Counted from the first letter of the stretch, positions 52,255 through 60,831 are shown. The stretch: 64,000 bases of DNA from JACJXW01 sp964418125 (GCA_964418125.1 CAYQKY010000001.1:1-64000); one strand, 5' to 3'. A program made the numbers and translations. The notes: a model not told the origin generated them from the letters alone.

Positions 52255-53502
52255 ATGGATTTATTCGCAAAATTTCGGGAAAACAGAGGGCCCCTGGGCC
52301 AGTATTCTGACATAGCGCACGGCTATTTTGCCTTCCCAAAGCTGGAAGGAGAGATCGGGCCGCGGATGAAGTTCAGAGGGAAAGAGGTCATCGTCTGGAG
52401 TATCAACAGCTACCTGGGCCTGGCCAACCACCCTGAAGTACGTAAAGTGGATGCTGAAGCAGCCCGTGACTGGGGCCTTGCTTATCCGATGGGCGCCCGG
52501 ATCATGTCGGGCGAAACCAGATACCATGAACAGCTGGAAGAGGAACTGGCCAGCTTTGTACATAAGGAAAAAGCCCTGCTCCTCAACTTTGGCTACCAGG
52601 GCATCATGTCTGTTGTAGATACGCTTCTGGACCGCCGCGATGTGGTGGTATACGATAAGGACAGCCACGCCTGCATTTACGATGGTATACGCATGCACCT
52701 GGGCAAGCGGTTCCCATTTGAGCATAACGACGTCGAAAGTTTCGAAAAGCAATTGAAGAAAGCTTCGGTTGTTGCCCAGGAGTCCGGGGGCGGTGTTCTG
52801 GTCATTTCCGAAGGGGTATTCGGCATGCAGGGAGAGCAGGGAATCCTTAAAGAGATCGTCTCTTATAAGGACAAGTATGACTTCCGGCTGCTGGTGGACG
52901 ACGCGCATGGGTTCGGCACCCTGGGCGCTACCGGCGCCGGAGCCGGAGAAGAGCAGGGCGTTCAGGATCAGATCGACCTCTACTTCAGTACTTTTGCCAA
53001 GTCGATGGCCAGCATCGGCGCTTTCGTGGCCGGCGACCAGAAGATCATCGACGTACTTCGCTACAACCTGCGGTCGCAAATCTTCGCCAAGTCTCTGCCT
53101 ATGCCGCTGGTGATCGGAAACCTGAAAAGGCTGCAACTTTTGCGGGAACACCCGGAACTGAAGGAAAGGTTATGGCGGAACGTCAATATGCTGCAGAAAG
53201 GCCTGCGCGAAAATGGCTTCAACCTGGGTAAAACCTCCAGTTGCGTCACGCCGGTATTCCTCAGCGGCAGCCCCTTCGAAGCAGGCAACCTCGTCTTGGA
53301 TATGCGGGAAAATTACAACATCTTCTGCTCTATCGTACTCTATCCCGTGATCCCGAAAGGGATGATCCTGCTGCGCCTGATCCCTACCGCTGCCCATACA
53401 GAAGAAGATATACGGCTCACGATCGACGCCTTCGGCGCAGTGTCCGGTAAGCTCAAGGCCGGAAAATACGAACGCGAAATAGACGTCAGCGTATTCTCAT
53501 AG
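52255..53502 (+). CDS. Alpha-oxoamine synthase family enzyme (serine palmitoyltransferase-like)
   Basis: 415 residues, PLP-dependent Claisen condensation of an amino acid with an acyl thioester. SINSYLGLANHPEV at the start of the fold, stacking His in DKDSHACIYDG (about 143), VDDAHGFGTLG (about 222) and PLP-Lys in STFAKSMASIG (about 249). Members: serine palmitoyltransferase, cysteate acyltransferase (sulfonolipids), KBL, BioF. The N-terminal ~45-residue extension and the adjacent GNAT N-acyltransferase favour a sphingolipid or sulfonolipid role over KBL (inference). Confidence 0.82.
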   Translation: MDLFAKFRENRGPLGQYSDIAHGYFAFPKLEGEIGPRMKFRGKEVIVWSINSYLGLANHPEVRKVDAEAARDWGLAYPMGARIMSGETRYHEQLEEELASFVHKEKALLLNFGYQGIMSVVDTLLDRRDVVVYDKDSHACIYDGIRMHLGKRFPFEHNDVESFEKQLKKASVVAQESGGGVLVISEGVFGMQGEQGILKEIVSYKDKYDFRLLVDDAHGFGTLGATGAGAGEEQGVQDQIDLYFSTFAKSMASIGAFVAGDQKIIDVLRYNLRSQIFAKSLPMPLVIGNLKRLQLLREHPELKERLWRNVNMLQKGLRENGFNLGKTSSCVTPVFLSGSPFEAGNLVLDMRENYNIFCSIVLYPVIPKGMILLRLIPTAAHTEEDIRLTIDAFGAVSGKLKAGKYEREIDVSVFS

Positions 53503-53541
53503 AGAGAAAAGTAAAACAGGTTGGCATCAAATAATTACGGG

Positions 53542-53568
53542 GCGGTGGCAGGCGAAAGCCTTCACCGC
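53542..53568 (+). ncRNA. GAAA-tetraloop hairpin between lipid genes
   Basis: GCGGTG pairs with CACCGC (53542-53547, 53563-53568), and inside it AGGC-GAAA-GCCT forms a stable GNRA-capped stem, with one internal mismatch. No U-tract follows, so it may be an RNA-stability or attenuation element in a 149-bp gap. No named RNA family recognised. Confidence 0.35.
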
Positions 53569-53651
53569 TCCGCAACTTATAGGACTATGGTTGTGAAAGT
53601 CAGATAGAAGCAACCCCGCGCACTTCCGTCCAGTTTTATCAATGAACAAAG

Positions 53652-54848
53652 ATGAAAAACACAACAGGCATGTACTCCATCATCGAAATAAAAGATGAGA
53701 AGGGATGGAAATTATTCCATCGCGTTCCCCATATCGTCTTCAAAGATGACCCGAACTGGATCTGCCCGCTGGAGTCAGATATCGAAATGGTCTTCAACCC
53801 GGAAAAGAATAAGGCGTTGAAGCACGGAGAGGCGTCCCGTTTTGTTTTGCTGGATGGAGGCGGTAAACCGGCGGGGCGTATCGCCGCCTTTATCAATCAT
53901 GAACACAATAAGGCCCTTCCCTATCCGGTTGGCGGCGTTGGTTTTTTTGACTGTATCGACGAGCAAGAATACGCCTTTGCTCTTTTTGAAAAAGCAGAAA
54001 ACTGGCTTCGGGGCAAAGGGGCAAAAGCGGTAGACGGCCCCATAAACTTCGGAGACCGGGAAAAGTTCTGGGGTTTATTGGTAAAAGGCTTTTATCCTCC
54101 ATTGTACCAGGAAAATTACAATCCAGAGTACTATCGGCATTTTTTTGAGGCGTGGGGGTTTGTTCCATTTGAACAGGTGCTCACCTTCCGGGGGGAAACT
54201 TCCAATATCCCTATGGACCGGTTCAACAAACTGATGGACATGCTGGGGCGCCGGTATAACATCAGGAATGAATATCTGGACCTGAAGAAAGTGGAAAAGT
54301 TTGCGGAAGATTTCTGTGAGGTCTATAATGCTGCCTTCAAACAATATGAACACTTCAAGCCTGTTTTTCCGGCAGAAGTGGTTAAAACCATTAAGGAAGC
54401 CAAATCCATCATCGATCCCAAGATCATCGTGATGACCTACTTTGACGAACGGCCCGCCGGTTTTTGCCTGACTATTCCAGACATCAATCAACTGATCAAG
54501 CCTGCCAAAGGCAAGCTGAACTGGCGTACCCTCCCGCTGGTGCTGTGGCGAAAATGGACAGTTAAGAGCCTCGACGCCAAGGGCATTGCTTTTGGCGTCC
54601 ATCCTGATTTTCGGACCAAGGGTATTGCCGGTATTGTACTCGGTTATATGTCAAGGGATGAAAACAGGAATAAATATCCGATGATGTATTTTACCACAGT
54701 CCGGGGGCATAATACAGAAGCGGTGAGTGTATACCTGAAAATGGGCGTGGAGATTGACCGCCTCCATCTCGCCTACCGCAGGCCGTTGGAGGAAGGAGTG
54801 GAAATTACCCCCCACGAGTTTATTGAACTGCCATCTCATTTGCAGTGA
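53652..54848 (+). CDS. Large GNAT-fold N-acyltransferase (possible bacterial ceramide synthase)
   Basis: 398 residues, about twice a minimal GNAT. N-terminal half: FKDDPNWICPLESDIEMVFN, KPAGRIAAFINHEHN and VGFFDCIDEQE; then AVDGPINFGDREKFWGLLVKGF, recalling the GPVNPS segment of large GNAT-like proteins. C-terminal half has GIAFGVHPDFRTKGIAGIVLGYM, an acyl-CoA pyrophosphate-binding motif A. Bacterial ceramide synthase of Caulobacter belongs to this fold class and is encoded near spt, so acylation of the product of the preceding enzyme is a fair hypothesis. Otherwise an N-acyltransferase of unknown substrate. Confidence 0.7.
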   Translation: MKNTTGMYSIIEIKDEKGWKLFHRVPHIVFKDDPNWICPLESDIEMVFNPEKNKALKHGEASRFVLLDGGGKPAGRIAAFINHEHNKALPYPVGGVGFFDCIDEQEYAFALFEKAENWLRGKGAKAVDGPINFGDREKFWGLLVKGFYPPLYQENYNPEYYRHFFEAWGFVPFEQVLTFRGETSNIPMDRFNKLMDMLGRRYNIRNEYLDLKKVEKFAEDFCEVYNAAFKQYEHFKPVFPAEVVKTIKEAKSIIDPKIIVMTYFDERPAGFCLTIPDINQLIKPAKGKLNWRTLPLVLWRKWTVKSLDAKGIAFGVHPDFRTKGIAGIVLGYMSRDENRNKYPMMYFTTVRGHNTEAVSVYLKMGVEIDRLHLAYRRPLEEGVEITPHEFIELPSHLQ

Positions 54849-54873
54849 GGCGTTGCCGGGTATCCGGCCTTGT

Positions 54874-56181
54874 TCATTTCCTCAGTAAATATACCTTCCA
54901 GGCTATTCCTGTTGTAAAGGCTATGCTTACGGCCAGGGTAGCCCCAGTGCCAGGGCTGCCAATCCATAACGGGAAAGTGGAAGCGGCCGCTTTCCCGAGG
55001 TTGTTGGCCCCCAGGAAGCAGGTGATGGCAAATATCAGCAATGCCAGGAAGTTTTGCCAGCCTGCGTTCAGATAGCGGGCCGGCAGCAGCCGCTGGTCAT
55101 TGATGGCGAGGATCAGGAAGGCCACTACCAGGGGAAGCAGAACGCCGTTGATGGCCTGGGCAAGAATAATGGCGGGAATGGGTTTGACATCCAGCAGCCC
55201 GAAAAACAAACCTGAACTCATGATGGTGATCCAAACCAGCCGGAAGTTTCGGGACCGTTGCTCCCAGATGCTGCCGCTGCCTTCCAGCAGGCTTTTTCCC
55301 GTAATGGCGGCGGCAAAAGGAGCCGTCACGGCCGAACTCAGGCCGGCGGCAAAAAGGCCGAAAGCGACCAGCAGGCCGGAATGAGCGCCCAGCTTTCGTT
55401 CGATAGCTTCTGCCAGCGCTTCAAACGTAAATTGTCCTTCCACCTGAGTACCGGTGATCAGAATGGCAACGGAAATGATGCCTCCGATGAGAATGGCCAG
55501 GCTGATACCCCAGCGCATCTCTGCCAGGCTTTGCCCCTGGCTGATACCCGATGCCAGGAATAGATTATAGGGCACGATGGTGGTCCCGATCAGGCCGATG
55601 GCCAGGAGGGCTCCTCCTTCAGGAATGGTTACCTGCAAGGTGCTCAGCGCCACCTGTCCCAGGTTGTGGCTTTCCTGCATTACCGCCGTACCAATAAAGG
55701 CTGTGCCCATAAGCGCCACAACAACGGCGAGCAGGCGGGTAATATGCTGTGTATTGCCCTGCCACAGGATCAGGATACCGATGATGCCGATACCGAGCAG
55801 CATCAGCTGCCGGGAGGCGGCACTGATCAGCATCAGCCCGGATACCGCTCCCAGCAGGTTCCCGGCCTGATAGGCGGCGCAACCGAAAGCTACCGCCAGA
55901 AACAAACCCCACCGAATGCGCCGGCCCAGCTTCCCCGGATACTGGGCGGCTACGATGGCGCCCATGGCCTTGCCGGAAGCCAGCGTGATGCGGGCTGCCG
56001 CTTCCTGCAAAACAATGGTGGCCAGAATGGAAAAGGCAAGCGCCCAGATGAGCTGCAACTGGAAGGATGCCCCCGCTTTGGCCGCTGTCGTCACCGTTCC
56101 CGGGCCGATAAAAGCAGCGGAAATGATCGACCAGAACAGGACACTGGACAGGCCCCGGCGAAAAGAGAGTGTCTTGGGCAT
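54874..56181 (-). CDS. Nramp-family transporter lacking the canonical metal-site residues
   Basis: 435 residues, about 11 membrane helices with the Nramp order and spacing. TM1 reads GPGTVT (26-31) instead of DPGN, and TM6 reads VPYN (203-206) instead of MPHN, so the Asp, Asn and Met ligands for Mn2+/Fe2+ are gone and His is Tyr. The protein is full length with intact loops (EAAARI, GTTIVPYNLFLASG), so it is probably functional on another substrate (for example Mg2+ or an organic ion) rather than decayed. Monocistronic, convergent with the GNAT gene. Confidence 0.85.
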   Translation of the reverse strand: MPKTLSFRRGLSSVLFWSIISAAFIGPGTVTTAAKAGASFQLQLIWALAFSILATIVLQEAAARITLASGKAMGAIVAAQYPGKLGRRIRWGLFLAVAFGCAAYQAGNLLGAVSGLMLISAASRQLMLLGIGIIGILILWQGNTQHITRLLAVVVALMGTAFIGTAVMQESHNLGQVALSTLQVTIPEGGALLAIGLIGTTIVPYNLFLASGISQGQSLAEMRWGISLAILIGGIISVAILITGTQVEGQFTFEALAEAIERKLGAHSGLLVAFGLFAAGLSSAVTAPFAAAITGKSLLEGSGSIWEQRSRNFRLVWITIMSSGLFFGLLDVKPIPAIILAQAINGVLLPLVVAFLILAINDQRLLPARYLNAGWQNFLALLIFAITCFLGANNLGKAAASTFPLWIGSPGTGATLAVSIAFTTGIAWKVYLLRK

Positions 56182-56250
56182 AGGGGTTTTCCGGTGAAGA
56201 TAAGTAATTGTAGTTTGAGCCTCCTGATAAGGACAGTACTCATAATTTCA

Positions 56251-56258
56251 TATCTTTG
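56251..56258 (+). promoter_or_regulatory. Promoter -7 box of the FKBP gene
   Basis: TATCTTTG matches TAnnTTTG, 46 bp before ATG 56305. Confidence 0.45.
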
Positions 56259-56304
56259 GGCTCTCGCTGAGAACAGCGTGTAATCACAACAAAAACAACA
56301 GATA

Positions 56305-57228
56305 ATGAACAAATTAAGACAGCGGGTAACGGAAGGCTTTGGGCCTGAGGCCTTTCAAAGGTGGTTGCCCATTTCAACGGGAGTATTGGTGGTAGTGGTG
56401 ATGGCTTTGATCTCATCCTGTAACGGTGGATCAGGCGCCGCAGAGAAAATCACCCTCGAGGGAGGCGCAACGATGACCCATCATATAAAAACTGGCAATC
56501 CTACAGCAAACCCCGGCGACTATGTAATGTTTCACGCCTACGTCCGGAACGGAGATTCTCTTATCTTCTCTACCCGCCAGCAAGGGGATGAGCAGATGAT
56601 CCAGATCCCCTTGCAAGAAGACCCGAACCGGCAGTCCAGCCCCGTAGAGGAAGCCCTTTCTAAAATGGGCGCCGGCGACAGCGCGACGGTTGCCATCAAT
56701 ATCGATACGCTGGCCCAGAAGCCCCGAGGGTTTGAAAATGCCAGTGAGGTCCTTTATGACCTCGCCGTAACGAATGTCATGTCCGAAGAAGCGTTCAATG
56801 AAAAAAGGAAAGCCGAACGAGCCGGAGCATTAGACACCTTACTGCAGAGCCTGGTAGAAGAGTATAAGCCCGGAACGCCTATTGAGCTGAAGGAAACGGA
56901 ATCCGGACTGGAATACCTGGTTCTGGAGGAGGGCGCCGGTGCGCAACCGGAGTCCGGGCAACAGGTAAAAGTACACTATCGTGGGGTCTTGTTGGACGGA
57001 ACCACCTTCGATAGCTCTCTCTCCCGCGGCGAACCCATTGATTTCCCGATCGGCCAGGGACAAGTGATCCCCGGCTGGGATGAGGGTATAGGCATGCTGA
57101 AGGAAGGCGCAAAGGCCATCCTGGTCATCCCGCCTGACCTGGGCTACGGCCAGAGAGGAGCCCCCCCGGTCATTCCACCCAATGCCGATCTGGTGTTTTA
57201 TGTGGAATTGGTGGGAGTGGGAGAGTAA
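56305..57228 (+). CDS. FKBP-type peptidyl-prolyl isomerase lipoprotein, two FKBP-like domains
   Basis: 307 residues. Long N-region, one hydrophobic helix and a lipobox SSC (Cys39). A first FKBP-like domain (about 50-160; PGDYVMFHAYVRNGDSLIFSTRQQGD) is degenerate at the active site. A helical linker follows (about 162-190), then an intact FKBP domain (about 195-305) with VKVHYRGVLLDGTTFDSS, GQVIPGWDEGIGMLKEG and PPDLGYGQRGAP. Catalyses cis-trans isomerisation of Xaa-Pro bonds in the cell envelope. Alternative: membrane-anchored, not lipidated. Confidence 0.92.
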   Translation: MNKLRQRVTEGFGPEAFQRWLPISTGVLVVVVMALISSCNGGSGAAEKITLEGGATMTHHIKTGNPTANPGDYVMFHAYVRNGDSLIFSTRQQGDEQMIQIPLQEDPNRQSSPVEEALSKMGAGDSATVAINIDTLAQKPRGFENASEVLYDLAVTNVMSEEAFNEKRKAERAGALDTLLQSLVEEYKPGTPIELKETESGLEYLVLEEGAGAQPESGQQVKVHYRGVLLDGTTFDSSLSRGEPIDFPIGQGQVIPGWDEGIGMLKEGAKAILVIPPDLGYGQRGAPPVIPPNADLVFYVELVGVGE

Positions 57229-57235
57229 AAATATG

Positions 57236-57275
57236 AACAGGAGTCCTTCCCGGTTCTGAGAGAAGGACTCCTGTT
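57236..57275. terminator. Hairpin between convergent genes
   Basis: AACAGGAGTCCTTC (57236-57249) pairs perfectly with 57262-57275; an AT-rich tail follows. Serves the FKBP and HD-domain genes. Confidence 0.85.
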
Positions 57276-57317
57276 TCTAATATTCAAAGCTGTGGGAAGC
57301 CACTCCAGACAAGTTTA

Positions 57318-57944
57318 TTAGTGGCCCTGTAATCCATTCAGTTTTTGGATGTTCAATAATTTTCTCTTTTGTAAAACTTCCCGGGCGTAGGTAGTGAAAT
57401 AGCGATGGTTTTTCAGAAACGATAAATTTTCCTCCATCCACTCCTGGTTCGTGAACTCCCTGTTGAGCATCCGCCCGTATTCCTCCCTCAGTTGCTGCTG
57501 CAAAAAAGGATAGTCCCATAAAGAAAGATGGTACAAGTCCGCATCGCATAATATTTCCTGGATCAGATCCTGAGGGCGGTGTGGCATTTCCGTCGCCGCA
57601 ATACAGGATAATACCTGTTCTGTATTGGCCGGAGGATACCCCTCTTCCTCCAAGAAAGCTTTTGCTATTTTCCGGCTCTCTTGCTCATGGCCTTTATACA
57701 CGTTCACATAACCCGTGTCATGGAACCAGGCTGAAAGAAGAAGAATTTCCAGCGGCTCACCGGCCAATTGAAGGTGATGGGCAATATCTCTTACCCCTCG
57801 TACTACATTAAGGGTGTGATTCAGGTTATGAAACAGCAGGCCTGCCGGTAGATGTTTTGTTAACAACCGGGACACATAGGCGCCGGCTTTGTGGTGGATC
57901 GGCTCCGCGATATCGTCGATTTCGTAATATTTTATATTCAGCAT
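57318..57944 (-). CDS. HD-domain phosphohydrolase
   Basis: 208 residues, soluble. Metal-binding histidines: LFHNLNHTLNVV (His43), the HD pair in SAWFHDTGY (75-76), and the last Asp in CDADLYHLS (about 140). Superfamily members cut nucleotide monophosphates, cyclic dinucleotides, (p)ppGpp or dNTPs; the short length and absence of a RelA/SpoT signature leave the substrate open. Single gene, divergent from the two-component system. Confidence 0.85.
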   Translation of the reverse strand: MLNIKYYEIDDIAEPIHHKAGAYVSRLLTKHLPAGLLFHNLNHTLNVVRGVRDIAHHLQLAGEPLEILLLSAWFHDTGYVNVYKGHEQESRKIAKAFLEEEGYPPANTEQVLSCIAATEMPHRPQDLIQEILCDADLYHLSLWDYPFLQQQLREEYGRMLNREFTNQEWMEENLSFLKNHRYFTTYAREVLQKRKLLNIQKLNGLQGH

Positions 57945-58162
57945 CAGGGACGAGGAGGTTGTTTAAAGGGGGGAAGTTAAGAACTGATTTTAGAGGAATT
58001 TCGCAGATTGAGCGGTTTAATGAAAAAAACCGGGTAAATCAGAGTTGATCCCGCGCCAGGGTAGTGTAAGAGCATTGGCTGTTGAAGATGAATTAAGGGT
58101 TTTGTTTATGCAAAATTTGTACAGAATTCCGTCTTATCCTTGGGGTCAAAGTATTACGCGAA

Positions 58163-58846
58163 ATGAAAATTTTAATAGTAGAGGACAACCTCAACTTGCT
58201 TGAAGCAATAAGAGAAACACTTGTTTCGGAGCGATATGTCTGTGAAACGGCGGAGAAATATACTACCGCTTCGGAAAAAATTTATATGTATACCTATGAT
58301 GTCATGGTTGTGGATATCAACCTTCCGGATGGGTCAGGCCTGAAATTGATTCGGGAAATAAAAAAAATAAACCCGGAAACAGGGATAATTATCATATCTG
58401 CGAGGGATTCGCTGGACAATAAGATTGAAGGCCTGGAATTGGGGGCAGATGACTACCTTACGAAGCCCTTTGATATGGCGGAGCTGGTGGTGCGGGTCAA
58501 GGCCCTGCTGAGAAGGCGCAATTTTTCGGGGAAGTCGACAGTATCTTTCGGAGATATAACAATTGATACCGGCAGAAGAGAAGTGACGGCAGGGACAAAA
58601 AAGGTCAACCTTACGAAAAGCGAATATAATATATTATTGTTCTTCATTTCCAATCCGAACAGGGTTCTGACCAAAGAAAGCATTGCAGAGCATATCTGGG
58701 GAGACAATATGGACCTGGCAGATTCCTTCGACTTTATTTACTCGCATATCAGAAATTTAAGAAAAAAGATCACCTCGGCCGGCTGCGAAGACCCCATCAG
58801 GGTGGTTTATGGTATCGGTTACAGGCTGAAGAGAGATTACAATTGA
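58163..58846 (+). CDS. OmpR/PhoB-family response regulator
   Basis: 227 residues. Receiver domain (1-120) with acidic pocket ED (7-8), phosphoacceptor Asp51 in VVDINLPDG, and the conserved Lys in LTKPF. Winged-helix DNA-binding domain (about 130-225) with NLTKSEYNILLFF and RNLRKKI. The sensor kinase gene starts 8 bp beyond its stop, so they are one operon, with the BOF protein following. Confidence 0.95.
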   Translation: MKILIVEDNLNLLEAIRETLVSERYVCETAEKYTTASEKIYMYTYDVMVVDINLPDGSGLKLIREIKKINPETGIIIISARDSLDNKIEGLELGADDYLTKPFDMAELVVRVKALLRRRNFSGKSTVSFGDITIDTGRREVTAGTKKVNLTKSEYNILLFFISNPNRVLTKESIAEHIWGDNMDLADSFDFIYSHIRNLRKKITSAGCEDPIRVVYGIGYRLKRDYN

Positions 58847-58854
58847 TACAATCT

Positions 58855-60090
58855 ATGAAGCTGATCAAGCGCACCTATTTCCTTACAGCTCTCTGGCTCC
58901 TGCCTGTGATGTTCATCGGGAGTATTTTCTGTTTTTACATGATCGAATACATTGCCTATGAGGAAACAGACGAGTTTTTGACTTACGAGATGGAACGGTT
59001 GTTGGAATACCACAAAGAGAATGGGAATCTGCCGGATTACCATAAAGTATCTGATATTATCCCCGGCCTTCGGTACGAGCAACCTCTTTTTAAGGATACC
59101 CTGCTTCTGGAAACCGGAGATAATGAAATGGTCCCTTACAGGATGCTGTATTTCACCATCAATCACAAGGGGCGCGACTTTACTATTGTATTAAACCATT
59201 TGCTTCTGGGTAAAGATGATGTGGCGCAGGGAACCGTACTGATCATTTTCGGGCTGATGTTCCTGGTTGCGGCCTTTCTGGTCCTCATTGTCAACCACGT
59301 TACCAGAAAGGTCTGGGCGCCCTTTTATGTGACGCTCGGCCGGCTAACCCACTTTAAAATTGGAGATCCCCTGCCCCGATTCCCCGAAACTACCATCGAA
59401 GAGTTTGGGGCTTTAAACGCCACCCTTTCCGCATTGCTGAAAAAAATAACAAACGATTACCAGCACAATAAAGAGTTCAATGAAAATGCCTCTCATGAAC
59501 TCCAGACACACCTGGCTGTCATCAGGTCCAATGCCGAAAAGTTGCTCAATAAAACACCTGAAAAGAGTGGAAACTTAAAAGAACTGCAAACGATCTATTC
59601 TGCATCCACCAGGTTATCGCAGGTTCAAAGGTCACTTTTGCTGTTAAGCAGGATAAATAACGGGGAATACAGCGATGATGTCGACGTTGATATCCGGCAA
59701 TTGTTGTTGCAAGCCCTGTCCATATATTCTGAAACCATTGAATTGCGGGATATTGCTGTGGATAAAGAAATTCAGTCGTGCCATATTTTCATTGATGCGG
59801 GCCTGGCGGAGATCCTTCTGAATAACCTGGTAAAAAATGCGGTGAAACACAATGTTCAGGGCGGGTTTATCTCTCTCAAGCTGACATCTTCCATGCTCAT
59901 CGCCGAAAACAGTGGTTTGCCCATTCAGGGCCAACCCGAAAGGATGCTGCAGCGATTCACAAAAGGAGAGAATGGAAACTGGGGCATTGGCCTGGCTATC
60001 GTCAGCCAGATCTGTGAGTTGTACGGCTTCCACCTTTCTTATGAAGTATCCGGCGGCTCTATCCATAAGATCACCATTCGCTGGCGATAA
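58855..60090 (+). CDS. Sensor histidine kinase
   Basis: 411 residues from ATG 58855; the TTG 58843 in frame overlaps the regulator gene and is less likely. Two membrane helices (about 10-30 and 128-150) enclose a ~95-residue periplasmic sensor. H-box SHELQTHL (phosphoacceptor His214) has His in place of the usual Pro. The ATPase domain has N-box NNLVKNAVKH, a G1 box lacking the usual DxGxG (ENSGLP) and G2 GIGLAIV. Stimulus unknown; BOF-protein linkage suggests envelope, metal or oxidative stress. Confidence 0.92.
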   Translation: MKLIKRTYFLTALWLLPVMFIGSIFCFYMIEYIAYEETDEFLTYEMERLLEYHKENGNLPDYHKVSDIIPGLRYEQPLFKDTLLLETGDNEMVPYRMLYFTINHKGRDFTIVLNHLLLGKDDVAQGTVLIIFGLMFLVAAFLVLIVNHVTRKVWAPFYVTLGRLTHFKIGDPLPRFPETTIEEFGALNATLSALLKKITNDYQHNKEFNENASHELQTHLAVIRSNAEKLLNKTPEKSGNLKELQTIYSASTRLSQVQRSLLLLSRINNGEYSDDVDVDIRQLLLQALSIYSETIELRDIAVDKEIQSCHIFIDAGLAEILLNNLVKNAVKHNVQGGFISLKLTSSMLIAENSGLPIQGQPERMLQRFTKGENGNWGIGLAIVSQICELYGFHLSYEVSGGSIHKITIRWR

Positions 60091-60124
60091 CGGGAGTCTT
60101 CAAATTTCCTCGAAATTCGCTTCT

Positions 60125-60132
60125 TATCTTTG
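60125..60132 (+). promoter_or_regulatory. Promoter -7 box of the BOF gene
   Basis: TATCTTTG matches TAnnTTTG, 13 bp upstream of ATG 60145; this would give an almost leaderless transcript in addition to any read-through from the kinase gene. Confidence 0.35.
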
Positions 60133-60144
60133 ACATAATCGATA

Positions 60145-60537
60145 ATGAAAACAACAAACATGAAACAACTGGTAACCGTTTTTTTACTTGTTTTTGCCTG
60201 CGCTTACGCTTACGGGCAGTACACCGGCCCGGGTTCTTTGGCAAAACTGGAAGTGATGACCGTTAAGCAAGTGAAGGAGCAGGCCGCAGAGCTCGACAAA
60301 ACCGATAAACTGGTCAAACTTCAGGGCTACATTACCGAACAGATTAATGAAGATAAATACTGGTTTGAAGACGCGACCGGCAGGGTCTGGGTGGAAATAG
60401 ACGAGGGTGGCCTACCCGACAAACCCTTTGATGATAAAACCAGGTTGACTATTATCGGAGAGGTGGACCACGACCTGCTGGAAGAGGTGGAAGTGGAAGT
60501 GGAGCACATTTTGGATATCAAGCCCTCTAACCGGTGA
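60145..60537 (+). CDS. Secreted BOF (YgiW/YdeI-type) OB-fold protein
   Basis: 130 residues. Signal peptide VTVFLLVFACAYAYG with QYTGPG after it, then the BOF domain (PF04076-like): SLAKLEVMTVKQVKE, VKLQGYITEQINEDKYWFEDATG, VWVEIDE, TRLTIIGEVDHDLLEEVEVEVEHI. Family proteins are periplasmic, bind small ligands and help tolerance of stress; YgiW of enterobacteria is encoded beside qseBC, as this gene is beside a two-component pair. The Met at codon 6 is a possible start. Confidence 0.9.
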   Translation: MKTTNMKQLVTVFLLVFACAYAYGQYTGPGSLAKLEVMTVKQVKEQAAELDKTDKLVKLQGYITEQINEDKYWFEDATGRVWVEIDEGGLPDKPFDDKTRLTIIGEVDHDLLEEVEVEVEHILDIKPSNR

Positions 60538-60773
60538 GCCATTGGGTTGTAGTATTCGGCCCGCCTTTTTACTTTCAGAAAGAACTCGTTTTTATATGAA
60601 AGGATGATCCGAAGCCAAACCGGCGAGCCGCCACTGCTTCGTTTCATCTGATGAATGGGGAGGGGGCAACCCTTGGATACAGATATTCCTACCGAAAACG
60701 ACAACGCCATACCGGGGTTGTTCTCCCTCTCCTTTTCTTAGAAGCTGTTTCGTTCGGCTTGCAGCTGAGAGAA
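60538..60773. other. Intergenic gap without a gene
   Basis: No gene. The minus-strand frame 60327-60710 is antisense to the BOF gene and is not credible. No clear regulatory element. Confidence 0.5.
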
Positions 60774-60811
60774 TGGCTACAGCGCCAAATGTTGAATTGA
60801 CGCTGTAGCCA
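60774..60811. terminator. Hairpin downstream of polA
   Basis: TGGCTACAGCG (60774-60784) pairs with CGCTGTAGCCA (60801-60811). It lies 20 bp beyond the polA stop on the minus strand; the following bases are only partly U-rich. Confidence 0.55.
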
Positions 60812-60831
60812 CAAGGTTCATTTCGGCAACG

